Shown: positions 43,541 to 61,499, numbered from the stretch's first letter. The stretch: 64,000 nt of DNA from Salminus brasiliensis (GCF_030463535.1 NC_132878.1:90002507-90066506); one strand, 5' to 3'. Numbers and translations: made by a program. Notes: generated by a model not told the origin, from the letters alone.

Positions 43541-43606
43541 TACTTTTATATTATACATACAGTAGTTTGAATGTTTACATGAAATGACCTTTCAAATGGG
43601 CTATCC
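43468..43606. repeat. Long inverted repeat built on the tmem147 exon remnant
   Basis: The left arm (43468-43526) and right arm (about 43547-43606) are about 59 nt each and differ only around CTTGGGAAGG versus its CATTTGAAAGG counterpart. They are separated by about 20 nt of TA repeat. Core word: ATTCAAACTACTGTATGTAT. Confidence 0.88.
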
Positions 43607-44322
43607 TATATATATATATAGTCATATATGAATATTATGACCACCCCTGGTTGGGAATGAACTCTGCCCTTTGTAGTTCTATAATTACAGACTGTAGTCT
43701 ATCTGTTTCTCTACATATTTTCTTAGCCTCCTTTCACCATGTTCTTCACTGGTCAGGACCACAACCGAGCAGGTAGTATTTGGTTGGTGGATCATATAAT
43801 ACAAAACCATATTGGGCAACATTAATGAAACATTTAGCCATTTATTATAAATGTGTTTCCATGATCAAATTCATTTCTTGATAACATAATGTCATGAGCC
43901 TTGTCAAACACCAAAAGAAAAAAATGATTTGCAGTCCACCGTTAAAGAGGTAGTTCTAATACAGACTGATCATGAGTTCATACAGACTGATCACCATACA
44001 ATTAAAATGGAACTTAAATTTAAATTGGACTTAAAACACCAAAAACAATTTAATAACCTCAAAAACATTTCATTTAAAAACAGTGTCATTGATGTGAATA
44101 CTAACTGCAAGGATGGGATAAAAGTGGTAGCCAAATTCCACCTGTGTCACAAAAAATGTCACAAATGGTCAATATGGTTGTCTTGTCTTTGTGGATTAGT
44201 CTGTTAAATTAATTTTGGGGCTTCAAAATTATCATAAAAATATTATTTATAATATTTTATAATATTATAAATTATATTTTCAGACTCAACACCACACCAC
44301 AAAGGCAAAGCAAATTTCAAAT

Positions 44323-44420
44323 GTTAAAGGGGAAGCCCCACTGCACTCATTCTGTGGCAAAATGCTTGTGAAAACACAGTCCAGGCTGCCTGGACAGACA
44401 GACTGCCTGTCGTCCTGCCC
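44323..44420. repeat. GTTAAAGGGGAAGCCCCACT module, copy 1
   Basis: About 65 bp (through CAGTCCAGG) is almost identical to copies at 45063, 53912 and 54899. A second conserved stretch follows downstream (CTGTCGTCCTGCCCCAGCTG, AGAGATTCTGCTTGG). Confidence 0.8.
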
Positions 44421-45062
44421 CAGCTGAAATAGAGATTCTGCTTGGATTTGCTGTGGATTTGACTTTGACTTTGTCTTTCTGCTCAGACAGGTCAGTGTCA
44501 GTGCGGTTTAGGGAGAAGCATTTGATTCTCAACACATTGTAAAGCTTCTATTTCTAATTTAATTACTTTATTTCAAGACATAATGAACTGGGTTATAGTT
44601 AACTGTGACAGAAATCTTGTTTTCTTAGTGCTGCAGAAAGGTAATATTACTATGATATAAAACATATATATATAATTTATATTTATGAATATTATTTATT
44701 AAAGTTGTGTATCGGAAATTAGACAGAAATAATGTCTCAAATGTCATTTACCTTCACATGCATGTTTTTAAATGTACCATCAGTGGAAGACAAGCAGAAC
44801 AAGCCTGGCTCGACACTACAATGTTTCAGATGAAAGACAAAACCTCTCTCCATTGCCCCATTTAAACATCCTCAAACATGTTTTATACAGCATAATGCTC
44901 TCTTTAATAGCACAAAATCTCACATTTCATTGTGGCTCACTGTAAGCTATCATTAGCTGACTTAGCTAGCTGGCTAGGTCCACTTATGTCAAAACCTGAA
45001 CATTTCTTGGAAATAAAACCACACGCTGACACAAGTAAATTATCATTGCTGTGAAAAAAGAC

Positions 45063-45290
45063 GTTAAAGGGGAAGCCCCACTGCGCTCATTCTGTGGCAA
45101 AATGCTTGTGAAAACACAGTCCAGGTCATTTGTACATTCATTTTCACAGCCTTCCACCTCAGTCAGCCAATCAGGACAGGACTACAACACACCTTGATGG
45201 CCTGTCGTCCTGCCCCAGCTGAAACAGAGATTCTGCTTGGTTTTGCTGTGGGTTTGACTGTCTTTCTGTTCATGCCTATATTTAGGTAGA
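45063..45290. repeat. GTTAAAGGGGAAGCCCCACT module, copy 2
   Basis: Nearly identical to 54899-55125 over more than 200 bp, including CAGCCAATCAGGACAGGACT and CTGCCCCAGCTGAAACAGAG. Confidence 0.8.
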
Positions 45291-46011
45291 AGCTCCTGTA
45301 ATTATGCTAACTTCAACCTATGCTCAGTTTCCAGTATTATTATCATTATTAAGAAATTGTCAAATAGTTCTATAAAACATTATATTTTTACATTTTAATG
45401 TAGTTACCATGATATTTTTATATTTTACCACAGTAAAAAAGTAGTAGGTACTGTGTCTAATGATGGTGTGATTTTCTGTGGTGTGATTTTGGTTGATCTG
45501 CTGCTCTTGAAAAAAAGAGAGAGGACAGTCAAACTACCCAGCATGTAAAATGTGCTTGATAATACAGACTAATTATGTTCATACAACTTCTGAAAATAAC
45601 AGCGTAGAGCATAGCTTATCTACCAGAATGACAACTTGACCAGTTTAACCAGTTGAACAGCACACGTACAGCTTTACATAGCTGCGAATGCTTTGCTTGT
45701 GGTGTGTATATGCATATGTAGATTAGCTTTGCCGTTGGTGGTCTCTGTTACACAGAACTCTTTAGGGAACGCTTGCTTTGCACAAGAGTTACAGTTATGT
45801 GTGAATGCTGTGTTGCATCATGCGTTGCTTTTGCAAAAGATGAAGGGGCTCCATTCCACTGCACTGTTGCAGACCTTATGCAAGTTAAACTGACCGAAGA
45901 AACAATCCTCATCGTAACTGATATTAGAACTGGTAGGAATTAAGTGATCTTATAAATGCGTGCTTGGACTAGACTGTCACAACTGTTGACTTCATTAAAG
46001 CAAATGTATTT

Positions 46012-50445
<4,434 letters not shown>

Positions 50446-51454
50446 AACAACACACTAAGATTCTGTCAGTTCAGTTAGTGAATGTATTCAGCAGTAGATA
50501 GAAAGGAAAGAGCTCTTAAACCTTCCAGAATTCCCTCCTCCAAAGTTTGTGTGCAGTGAGAGAAACCTGGACTTTGTGCTCTGGTAGTGCTTGCCAGCAT
50601 CTTGTTTTTGTTTCCAGTCCCACTTTAAATGGTGTGCCTTTAATTAAGGAATATAATTCAGGATGTACATAACTTAGTTTGTTACTCTACACTGTGTAAA
50701 ACAGTCAGTAATAATAATAGTAATCGGACTGTGTGACTTGTCTATGTAATTATTCTGTGTGTGAACTGTTTCAAACCAACTATATAAAATATACCAAATA
50801 TACAGTACCTAATTATCATGACTTCCTGAATATGACCTGTGACAGTGCTGTCTATGACGTGTATTTGTTCCCTACCTCTCTCTTACACTTAATATGAGAA
50901 ATTAAAGATCATTAGACATCTCGAATTATATTATATAACATCTTGATATATATATATATATATCTCATGAATCACAAAATAACAAAACAATTTAAAAAAT
51001 ACTAATAAATATGTTTTATTGAGAATCGCTGAACATAGATTGCATAGTTCTTACAGTTACTGTATCTTTAGCTTCAAGAGGAACTTCATCTGGAGAATCC
51101 TGAAATGTTGTGTCCTAGTAATAGAATGTCTGTGGGATACAGAGCTGCTTTAATTTTAATTTCATTAAGCTTTTTTAGTTCAAGGCCATGCTTTAGATAA
51201 CCCTTTAAGGCACAGGGTAGGATAAAATGTTTAACATAGACTGAGTCAGTAATCAGTAAGGACTGATAGGGCAAATATTACATGACTATAAAAAAGATAC
51301 ACCAACAATGTGACTCGTGACTACACTTACCTTGAAACCTTAACGTCCACCTGGGCGTGTTCCCTAAGGAGAGCACACAAGCAAATCGTCCAAATAAGGC
51401 ACCATTTACATCCCTCTCTCATCATTGTGAATAACTATGTCATAGCATACATAT

Positions 51455-51606
51455 GTCTGCACCTTATCCCCAGCACACACATTCAGTACTGAGTGCTGCT
51501 TCTGCGTTGCACTGTCCTATCCTGGTATTTATCCTGAGGGAACCTAATTTCGCTCCTATGTGTACTTGATGGAATGACAGTGAAAGCCTCTTGACTGCAT
51601 CCTTTA
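51455..51606 (+). mobile_element. Retroelement 3' end fragment (copy 2)
   Basis: Shares GCACCTTATCCCCAGCACAC, ACACATTCAGTACTGAGTGC, GTTGCACTGTCCT and TTGATGGAATGACAGTGAAA with 24574-24860, in a shorter form. Confidence 0.6.
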
Positions 51607-54362
51607 ATTTGAGGGTAATTAACCACTCGTCAGATGCTTCTATATATCCTTTAGGATATCTGCCGTATGAAAAAAACGATTGGCTTCCCTTATAGCATCT
51701 TTTGCTAAAGATGAAGAAAATGAATAGCCTACACAGAACTTTTAGCAAGGACATCTGTGGTGGCTATTAGGGGGTGGGTGTGGGTGACTGGGGAATGGCG
51801 ATAGCTAATGAACTCTGCTGTGGGGGTATGTATGGCTCCTGCTTCAACTTGAGAGGGGCCAGTGCGGCCAACTGACTCCAGTGCTCGCTCGGCTACTGCT
51901 GGACGGATTCTGAAAAGGGCTTTCTGCATTTTGTTCACTCCAGTTGCACCATGAGATGGGCAGTGAATGTTAGTCCACTTACAGGCTTTCTTATGGCACT
52001 GGACTTCTGAGTGTACTGCTTTTTCTGGGAAGAGCACCAGAGACACAAACAATGCACCACTGAATGCACCTGATTCAATTCATTTCAGTTTAATTACCTA
52101 GTGCTCACGTAAGAAAACTGAGCCTACAGACTCTCACCTTTGTAGAGGTTGATTTACAGAAAATATGTGGCCCCAGCTAAGGCCGCATCTCGTCTGCTGG
52201 CTTGTTTACTGAAAGGGAAATATCGGCCTAGGGTTGAGTACACGTGCGGAGGGGGAAGTCAGCAGGCTTTCACTACTGTAGGGTCCAGCATTAGACAACT
52301 CATCCATATGCTTATATCTTCTGGGCTTCTTCTAGTTATTTTTTTAAGCAGCTGAGCTGAGATGGGCCCAGGGCCGCTCTTTCAGAGTGCCTTCATTTCA
52401 GAGCGTACCCGTCAGGCAGACATAACATCAACATACCTGGCTGCTGTGGCCAGTCGGCATTGGTGCAATCACACACAAAGCTGGGACACCAAACTACTCC
52501 ACACGGTGAGTTCTGAGGTGATCAGAGGGACAAGTGGGGTAAGCGGCCTTCTCTTCTCAAAAAAGAAGAGCGATTATCTCCTCCACTCAGCAAGTCCAAG
52601 GTGATGCTAGTGAGACATAGGACTAGCCAGCCTGCTCCTCTCTGTGTGGCAGTGTCTATTAGTGCAGTGAGGGAGAGCTGGGGGATAACCAAGTTAGTTC
52701 ACTCTGAAGGTCGAGCTTGTGCAGCTCTGCAAGGTCAAATCCAACTTTAAGTTCAAGGCCAGCTGCCCAACATACTCAATCCAAACGCAAGAAGAAAAAA
52801 CAGGGAAAACTGCTGTGCAAAAACACATTTTGAGGGTAAGCGTAGTAAAACATGACCTTGTCAGTATGAAATTCTCAATCCTCAATGCACACTGCAAGTG
52901 GATCCACAGGCTATCTTGCCCTCTTGTGGTCAGAGGCAAGAAACAGAACTGTTTATAAGCCATAGCAGCAAATTCATTTAAAATGTTTAATATTTTAAAG
53001 CTATGATTCAGTTTGCTGGGCTTTAGATTAGAAATGTATCCATCTGTAATGAGACCACTGATGCAGCTTCATTACTTTACTGTGCTAGCTTGATAATTAG
53101 CAAGCTATAAGCTACACAAGGAACAACACAAAAAAGAGATTTGGTTTTAAACCAGGGTTCATGGCCATTAGTGTCAGCAGTGACATCAACAGTCACAGAT
53201 TGTAGTCTGCATCGGTTTCTCTGCATACTTTGTTAGCCTCCTTTCACCTTGTTCTTCTATGGTCAGGACCCCACAGGACCACCACAAAGAAGGAGGTAGT
53301 ATTGGGTGATGGATCATATAATCCAAAATTATATCGGGCAACATTAATGCAATATTTAGCCCCTTAATTGGTATTGACTTAAAAAATGTATCAGTTTGTT
53401 AACTGGACAAAGAGCTACTCCAACTAAACATGGCTTAATCAAACCCTGTTCATTTGTTTTAATGTTCCTCCACATTTGCTCAGGTCTCCAAAACACAAAG
53501 TATTAAATGTGATTAAATGTGAAATCAAATTAATCTCCTTGATGACATAATGTCATGATCCTTGACACCAAACAAAATCATAATGTACCGATTTGCAGTC
53601 CACCGTTAAAGAGGTAGTTCTAACACAGACACTGATCACCATACAATTAAATTGTCTGAACTTGACTTTACACACCAAAAAACCTTTGCGTAAATAATAA
53701 TTAAATAATCACGAAACCGTTTTATTTACAAACAAGGACACTGTGTCGTTAATGTGAATACTAATAGCGCCTCTTTGTCTGTTAAATAAGACTGGGTGAG
53801 CAGTAAGTCAGGCACATGATGGTTTGATATTTCATATGTGATTTGCATTGGGAATGTGTTAAAATGACATTTTCAGACTTAACACCACACTACAAAGACA
53901 GAAAGTTAAAATGTTAAAGGGGAAGCCCCACTGTGCTCATTCTGTGGTAAAATGCTTGTGAAAACACAGTCCAGGTCAACTGCATATTCATTTCCACAGC
54001 CTTCCATCTTCCGCTTTCCTGTCCAGGACAGGACTACAACACACCTTGACTGCCTGTTGTCCTGCCCCAGCTGAAATAGAGATTCTGCTTGGTTTTGCTG
54101 TTGGTTTGATTGTCTCTCTGTTCATGCCTACAGGTCAGTGTCAGTGCGGTTTAGGGAGAAGTGTCTCTTTTAATAAGCTGCTGAACTTAATAGCTGTTGG
54201 AAACCTTTATTAAGTTGTAAGTTTGATTTACAACACACTGTAAAGCTTGTTGTCTAATTTAATGACTATATTTCAAGACAAAATTGATTGGGTTATAGTG
54301 GACTGTGACAGGCAGAAATCCTGTCTTAGTGCTGCAGAAAGGTAATATTACTATTATATAAA

Positions 54363-54374
54363 ACATATATATAA

Positions 54375-54441
<67 letters not shown>

Positions 54442-54452
54442 ATGTGTGTGTG
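54363..54452. repeat. (TA)n(TG)n microsatellite
   Basis: A long TA run turns into TG repeats. The paralogous place near 44660-44680 has only a short TA run. Confidence 0.9.
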
Positions 54453-56585
54453 TGATTAATTTATTATTTATAAGTAATATTTATTAAAGTTGTGTATTGA
54501 AAATTAAACAGAAATATTGTCTAAAATGTCATTTACCTTCACATGCATGTTTTTAAATGTACCATCAGTGGAAGACAAGCAGAACCAGCCTGGCTTAACA
54601 CTAAATCGTTACAAATGAAAGACAGATTCAGACAGATGAATGAAAAACAAATTCATTACAATTAATAAGTTTTATTGTCTCATTTTACTATTTGCCCCAT
54701 TTAAACATCCTCAAACATGTTTTATACAGCATAATGCTCTCTTTAATAGCACAAAATCTCACATTTCATTGTGGCTCACTGTAAGCTATCATTAGCTGAC
54801 TTAGCTAGCTGGCTAGGTCCACTTGTCAAAACCTGAACATTTCTTGGAAATAAAACCACACGCTGACACAAGTAAATTATCATTGCTGTGAAAAAAGATG
54901 TTAAAGGGGAAGCCCCACTGCGCTCATTCTGTGGCAAAATGCTTGTGAAAACACAGTCCAGGTCATTTGTACATTCATTTTCACAGCCTTCCACCTCAGT
55001 CAGCCAATCAGGACAGGACTACAACACACCTTAATGTCTGTCGTCCTGCCCCAGCTGAAACAGAGATTCTGCTTGGTTTTGCTGTGGGTTTGACAGTCTT
55101 TCTGCTCATGCCTATAGGTCAGTTTAGGTAGAAGCGGCTCTTTTAATAAGCGGCAGAAATCAAGTAATAGCTGTTGAGAACCTTGAAAAGTTTAACAACA
55201 CAACACATTGTGAAAATGTAATGGCTATATTTCAAGACACAATTGATTGGGTTATAGATCAATACAAAAATCAATAAAATCCTTAAAAATGTCTTATCTT
55301 ATTATTATTATTGCTTGCCTTGCTAGCTCATTTAATTATGCTAATTTCAACCTATGCTCAGTTTCCACTATTATTATTATTATCATCATTATTATAAAAT
55401 TATCAAATCTTTCAATTAAACATATAATAATACATGTATTTTTATATTATATTTCTACACTATCATGTAGTTATCATGATATCAACATTTACATATATTT
55501 TACCACAGTAAAAAGTACTTAGGTACTGTGTCTAATGATGGAGGTATGATTTTAACTGTTGATCCGCTGCTCTTGAAAAGAGAGGACAGTCAAACTACTC
55601 AGCATGTAACATGTGCTTGATAATACAGACTAATTTTGTTCATACAACTTCTGTTCATATTATACAGATGAATAAACTGTAAAAGACTGATATTTGTTAC
55701 AGTGTAGACACTGAAGGAAGAGAGGTGTTTTGAATTCTGACCACCCTGCTGAAAATAACAACATAGAGGATAGCTTATCTACCAGCATGACAATTTGACC
55801 GGTTTAACCAGCTGAACAGCACAGGTACGGCTCTGAGTCCAGCTACCAGCAAAACCTGGCCTTAGCTTACAATGACAAATTCACTGGTCTTCAGGATGCG
55901 CTTGTCTAATGTGGGAGGTCTCTCACCCACCCTAATTAGACAAACTTCAAGTCTATCAAATGTATGACTGTACTGACTGTGCACCAGTATGAATATGTTG
56001 TTTAGAGCAGCCAGCTTTAGGGTTACCTGCTGGTACGTAACATATTATAAATGTGTACAGAGTTATACTACATGTGCGTGTTTAGTAGAGGAACTTTAAT
56101 CAGCAAAATCTGCTGCAACAGTACCAGTATAATAGGAATATTTGATAATGCCCAACTGATTTAATCACTAATCAACATGAGCATTTCAATCTGTACAGCC
56201 AGCTGGCTTACATTAGACTATAAACACACCTCAAAATGCATTGCTTTACATAGCTGCGAATGCTTTGCTTGTGGTGTGCATGTGCATATGTAGATTAGCT
56301 TTGCCGTTGGTGGCAAGGGCAGAACCCTTTAGGGAACCCTTGCTTTGCTCAAGAGTTACAGTTGTGTGTGAATGCTGTGTTGCATCATGCGTTGCCTTTG
56401 CAAAAAAACGATGGTGAAGGGGCTCCATTCCACTGCACTGTTGCAGACCTTATGCAAGTTAAACTGACCAAAGAAACAATCCTCATCGTAACTGATATTA
56501 GAACTGGTAGGAATTAAGTGATCTTATAAATGCGTGCTTGGACTAGACTGTCACAACTGTTGACTTCATTAAAGCAAATGTATTT

Positions 56586-59500
56586 TTATTCCTCATCCCA
56601 GGGAAACTTAATACCACTTCCCTCCATCTCTTCACGAATGACTGCGTTGAATTTGGCCTCCAACTCAGGGCTGAAGTGATTTTTCCAGTCTCCAGCGATC
56701 CCTTAGAAAGAATAGAAAGTAAAGAGTAAGGTCAGCTTCAGGAATCTACTACAGTCTCCCAAAGCAGGCACAATCTCACACTTCAGTAGCACTGACATGT
56801 TTCCAAGAACTTTAAGAAGACCAGCTTCAGGGAAATGCTTTAATCTGCCTACCTTTTCTGAGAAAAGGAGACTTATTGTTGTCCATGATGTCCTGGGGAA
56901 CCAGTGAGTAGTTGGACATTTTGTTGTCTTTCATGTTTTTGAATAGACAATGTTCAGTGATGCGATCCAGAGCATCGTCACTCATCTGTCGTCCAAAGAA
57001 GCTCAAAATACGCTCCAAAACCCCCCGAAGATCCTGCAAGTTAGGCAAGGAGCATTTGAAAATACATGCTTACACTATTACACCATAAATCTGACGTCAT
57101 TACTTTAAACTAAATTTTATAATTGTATTACTTGAACAATTCTTCTTAAACTATTATATATTTGTTACACAGTGATATATAAATAGCAATGAATGAATGC
57201 AATGAATCTGTTGGAATTTGTAACAGATGCCCAGTTTGTTTTGAACTTTCATATAAATTTGTTACAGATTACCAATCAGTCTTGAAATGTAACATATTTG
57301 AAGCACTTTATTACATTTGCAACAGGCGTCCAGTCTTTTTTTTAACTTCAATGTATTTGTAACAGGTTAGCAATCTGTCTTTGTCACATTTAATATATTT
57401 GCAATACTTCTGTCTGTGTATTTGTAACAGGTGTCCCGTCTGTTTTTAACTTATATATAAGAATATATTTGTAACACTTAAATATAATTGTAAGTTAGCA
57501 ATTAGTCTTGAAATGTAACATTTTATAACACTTTATTACATTTGCAACATATACATGTGTGTGTGCTGTGTAAATGTAAAGACATTTTGTCTTTATAGCA
57601 CTTAAATATCTTTGTAACAGGTTACTAATTGATGTTAAACATTAATATATTTGTAACATTAATATAATCTGTAATTAACTTTAATATATTTGTAAGACCT
57701 ATATAAGTTATATAAATATACATATATATATATATTTGTGACACGTTAGCAGTCAGTCTTGAACTTTAATATATTTGTAAAATGTTTTATAAAATAAAGC
57801 CTAGAAATTGTGGCTACATTAACCTTAATCATAATTATATTACATTTAAATCTGTAGGGTTACAAATGCAGTAAAATGAATACCATATGTTAGCACAAAC
57901 TACCAAATTGATCTGCCCCGGAGATCTAAATCATCCAGTCTTCGCGTCAATTGTTGAGTTATAGTAAAGGCTACTTGTAGCATATGATCCACTTTGGGAT
58001 CATCTTGTAGGCGATCTCAGACCATTCATCCTGGAAAGTCATGAAATCAATCTAAAACTAAAGCAACTTCTAATCGTTAGAGATCGTAAAGACATGAACC
58101 TGAGATCAGCCCACCAACACAACTCAACATAGCTCAATACAGACAGAACTGACCACATCAGAAGCACTTTACCTGGATCAGCTCCTCATAAGTGATGTAC
58201 AAAACCCGGTCTCCTAGATCTGTGTCTCTCCAGCTCTTCACATGATCAGTCCACTTTCCAAAAAGAACTGCAGGACACAGTCACATCATCACTACATCTT
58301 CAACTATCGAGTGAGAAAGTGTTAAAAGCACATCAGTTTGAGCCTCTCACCCTGCCCGGCTAGGAATTTGTCCAGGAATTCTTCAAACGTTCCTGGATCA
58401 TCCAGAAAGCTGGCCATTTGGTGGAAGAAAAAAGAAGACACCACTATATCTTTTGGGTTTCTTGCAATGTAAATTACCTAGGGAAGAATGTACAGACAGG
58501 AGAAGTGAGAATGAATAAGCAGTGTGAAAGTAAAGATGTTATTTTATACATAATTAGGCTGTTTGTCTTATTCGACAATTATTTTGAAGCAAGCAAGAGA
58601 CAAAAAAGGTCTACAATGCACTAAAGCAGACATGATTTCTGTGGAAGGCCACATCAGATGAAGAATGACAGCTATGTGACTCGCAGCATGAGTGGACGTG
58701 ATCTTGGTTTTATCTTTCTGAGTAATCGAGATTAAATAACTTAGCTACTGATTACTCCAGATTTGTTTACCTTAGCCTTAGAAGAGTAGAAGGAGGCAGG
58801 CATCAGGTGATAAGGCATGTGGGTCACCATGGCCCGTGGAGACTTTAGCTTGTCCACCACCAAGGAAATGCGTGTCTCCTCAAGCCAAGGAACCCTGTCC
58901 CAGTTCGGGATGCTCTCCACTGGGGTAAGATCCCCTCCATTGAGCAGCAAGGGAATGATTTCTTGCATCCATGTTGTACCTGGAAAACCAAGGTAATACT
59001 CAACAGTGCTTCACACGAGGATAGCTCCTTTTAAAAGACTGCACTTACCAGATTTCGGATAAGAAACGACGAAGACATCTAGATCTTCAACTCGGAAATT
59101 CTCGAAAAACTTTAAACTGTCAAGACTGTGGCTCTCAGTTGGGCACATCAGCCCATGGTATATAAGATAGTTCTTGTTCTCCATGGGGAAAAAAGGGGTT
59201 AAGCAGCTTCAGGATTCAGTGATGTAGGCTATAAAGCATGCTCAGTGCATAACCTGTCTGCCCAGATGACTGAATATGTACAAAATCAGTCCCTTAATCT
59301 GAAGCAAGGGGGGATTCTTGAGCAATTCAACGCCCCTCCCCCATCCCCCCCCCACCCTTCACTACGTAGCAGTGAAGTAATCCAAGGCTGCGTTCAAATC
59401 CCCATGCCACTTTACCACACATTTGAAAGCCCTACTAAAGCATCTCTCTGTTTTCGCCTGAGGAGCGTTCACAACTTCACACAGAGAGAAAAATGAGGGA

Positions 59501-59654
59501 AAGGAAGCTACTCACCGGACTTGGGATATGTAACAGCAAATATGTCATCATCCTGGACTTTGAACGCCTCTAAGTTCTTCAGGCTTTCTTCTGTATGAGC
59601 AATCTTGGGTACAGGAAGTCCATGGTAGAACAAATACAGCTCCTCGCTTGCCAT
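56586..59654 (-). CDS. sult2st1-like: Cytosolic sulfotransferase, SULT2-type, copy C (6 exons plus an alternative first exon)
   Basis: PAPS-dependent sulfotransferase, paralogue of A and B. Shared exons: 58979-58771, 58477-58351, 58267-58173, 57033-56853, 56701-56586 (209, 127, 95, 181 and 116 nt). Two first coding exons both have a canonical donor in the right phase. Exon 1b, 59654-59516 (139 nt, MASEELYLFYHGLPVPK...TYPKSG), matches copies A and B. Exon 1a, 59184-59049 (136 nt, MENKNYLIYHGLMCP...VVSYPKSG), lies only 69 bp from exon 2. Using 1b the protein is 288 aa; using 1a it is 287 aa. The PAPS loop, catalytic His, RNPKD and RKGIAGDWKNHF are all kept. Exon 5 is the most divergent of the three copies (LERILSFFGRQ). 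No stops. Confidence 0.88.
57100..57790. repeat. Degenerate tandem repeat in intron 4 of copy C
   Basis: About ten imperfect units built on ATATATTTGTAACAGGTTAG, CAATCTGTCTTGAA, then TTTAATATATTTGTAAC, spaced roughly 50-70 bp. Not present in the same intron of A or B. Confidence 0.75.
59049..59184 (-). other. Alternative first coding exon (1a) of sulfotransferase copy C
   Basis: Open from ATG at 59184 to donor ATCTG|GTAAG and in phase with exon 2. It encodes 45 residues ending VSYPKSG, which supplies the start of the PAPS loop. It shares only the general SULT layout with exon 1b (YHGL...SLK...F.V.D.DVF.V.YPKSG). It could be a true alternative promoter exon or a relic of a further sulfotransferase gene whose other exons were lost. 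Confidence 0.75.
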
Positions 59655-61461
59655 AACGACACCCTGCAGCACAATGAGGTCCTGTCAGAGGTAGCTAGCA
59701 GCCCTGTGAATAACTCCTCCAACGTCCCTCCTGACAGTGCCACTGTACAAACCACATAGTTTTCTCTCTCTCTTTCTCTCTCTCTTTCCCCCCAACCTGT
59801 AGATATGCACATAGATAAGAGGGGGCTGGTGCTGTTTAGGTCCTCTCAAACATTCCTGGTTACAACTCCCTCCTTCCAAGTTATAATTCAGTGAGAGAAA
59901 CATGGGTTTTGTGCTCTGGTAATAGGATATCTGTGGGATACAGATCTGCCTTAATTCCCCAGTGCTTTTTCAGATCAAGTCCCTGTTTTGAACAGTTCGT
60001 TAAAGCAGATGGCCAGATAAACTGCAAAGCATGGACTGACACACCTTGTTTTTACACCCCCCAACAACTGAGCTATTGTGAATGCACATAATCTTGTAAT
60101 CCACCTTGGACTATTTTACCTATATCCTATATTTTTTTCCTGCACATTTCTCGCTAAGTACTTTGATCAGAACACAAGGAAACTGGTTCCTGACACCTGT
60201 CAACCATGTGACCAGCTTATTGTCTACTAACTTTTGTCACATTTAGCAGTACACACTGCAACCTGACGCTTCCCGTGACTGGAGACTAGTCTTACACATT
60301 ACTGTGGCCCATTCCTTATTTTGTAGAGCTGGTTTAATTCAAACACACGAGGCCATTTAAGGTCCTGCCACTACCCATAGCCACTCTATGGGGCTCAGTG
60401 CCAGCTACCTCCACCATGTTTGGTAGCGTGATGTCTTTGAATGAGACCCAGCCAACAGACCTGCATTTTCTTTTTCAGTTCACATATACAGTACTGGTCA
60501 CTGTGTCTACCATCTGAGAAATTGTGAGATGCAATCACAGTCTCTACCAGTTTAGTGTATTACCTTTTAATAAACGGCATGTTCTTCTACAGGGTATTCA
60601 GATTTTTGCTTATTATTATTTTGCACTACTTTAAAATGAGAACGCCTGTATATTGTATGGATAATGCAGCTACAGAATGCACACTAAAGGTAATGAAAGC
60701 AATACAGTTTAAGTAAGACAAGGCGAATTCATGTCACAGGAAAATTACATGCTATTGAAGCGGTTGGTGGACTGTAGTACAGAACCGGTTTTAACATGCC
60801 TTTGTCCAATTAGCCTTCCTACATATGCCCTTGGGAGGATCCCTGCCGCCATCCTGTTCCATAAGGGCTGAGCCCTCAGAGCGGAGAGGGATCACACAAA
60901 CATTAGCATTGACTTTAACAGCAGAAGTTTCCAACAAATCATTGGACAACATGCTCACAGCACTTATATGTATAGTACATGTATAGTATAGTATATGTAT
61001 ATTTACATTTATTGCAAAGTTGCTGATTAGCACACCAAGGCTAACCAAGGTGGGCCTGTAGTTGAAAATTATGCGCCGCAGCCTCCCCTGTGAGTGCCTA
61101 TTTGCGTAACCTAGGTGCGACGTGCATCTGGGGAGACTTGAAGTTGGCAAGGGGATGTTAAAACAGAAGCTGGGAGTAGATGGTGTGCAAAATATGGAAA
61201 TCCAAAAAATCTTTGTGCACATCTAGTCCAAATTCATTATAACAAATCTGAATACTGTTTAAATAAAATAGTCAAAATGTATTTGTATAGCACGTTTTAC
61301 AACTGTTGTCATCACAAAGCAGCTTTACATAATTAGTGGTGGGTGGGGGGCCTGATGGTCGGACTGGTAGGTCCAATATACACCATTATGTCCAAATGTT
61401 CATAGATATCCCTTCTAATGTATGCTTCCAGATCCTTAAATACTTACTGAGACGGATGTGT

Positions 61462-61499
<38 letters not shown>

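Larger units (their letters stand above)
41347..46011. repeat. Spacer between sulfotransferase copies A and B
   Basis: No working gene. 41347-42250 is homologous to the upstream flanks of copies B and C (TTTAAGGCACAGGGTAGGAT; ATAATCTTGTACTCCTCCTA). 42420-42540 resembles 61136-61200. 43370-43606 holds the tmem147 exon remnant and its inverted copy. 43650-45960 matches 53160-56520 in the next spacer. A (GATA)n run lies at 41631-41682. Confidence 0.7.
50446..56585. repeat. Spacer between sulfotransferase copies B and C
   Basis: No working gene seen. 50446-51290 is homologous to the copy A upstream flank. 51455-51606 is a retroelement 3' end. 51740-52970 is a GC-richer stretch without counterpart in the A-B spacer and without a recognised protein. 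53160-56520 matches 43650-45960, including two GTTAAAGGGGAAGCCCCACT modules (53912 and 54899). A (TA)n(TG)n run lies at 54363-54452. Confidence 0.65.
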
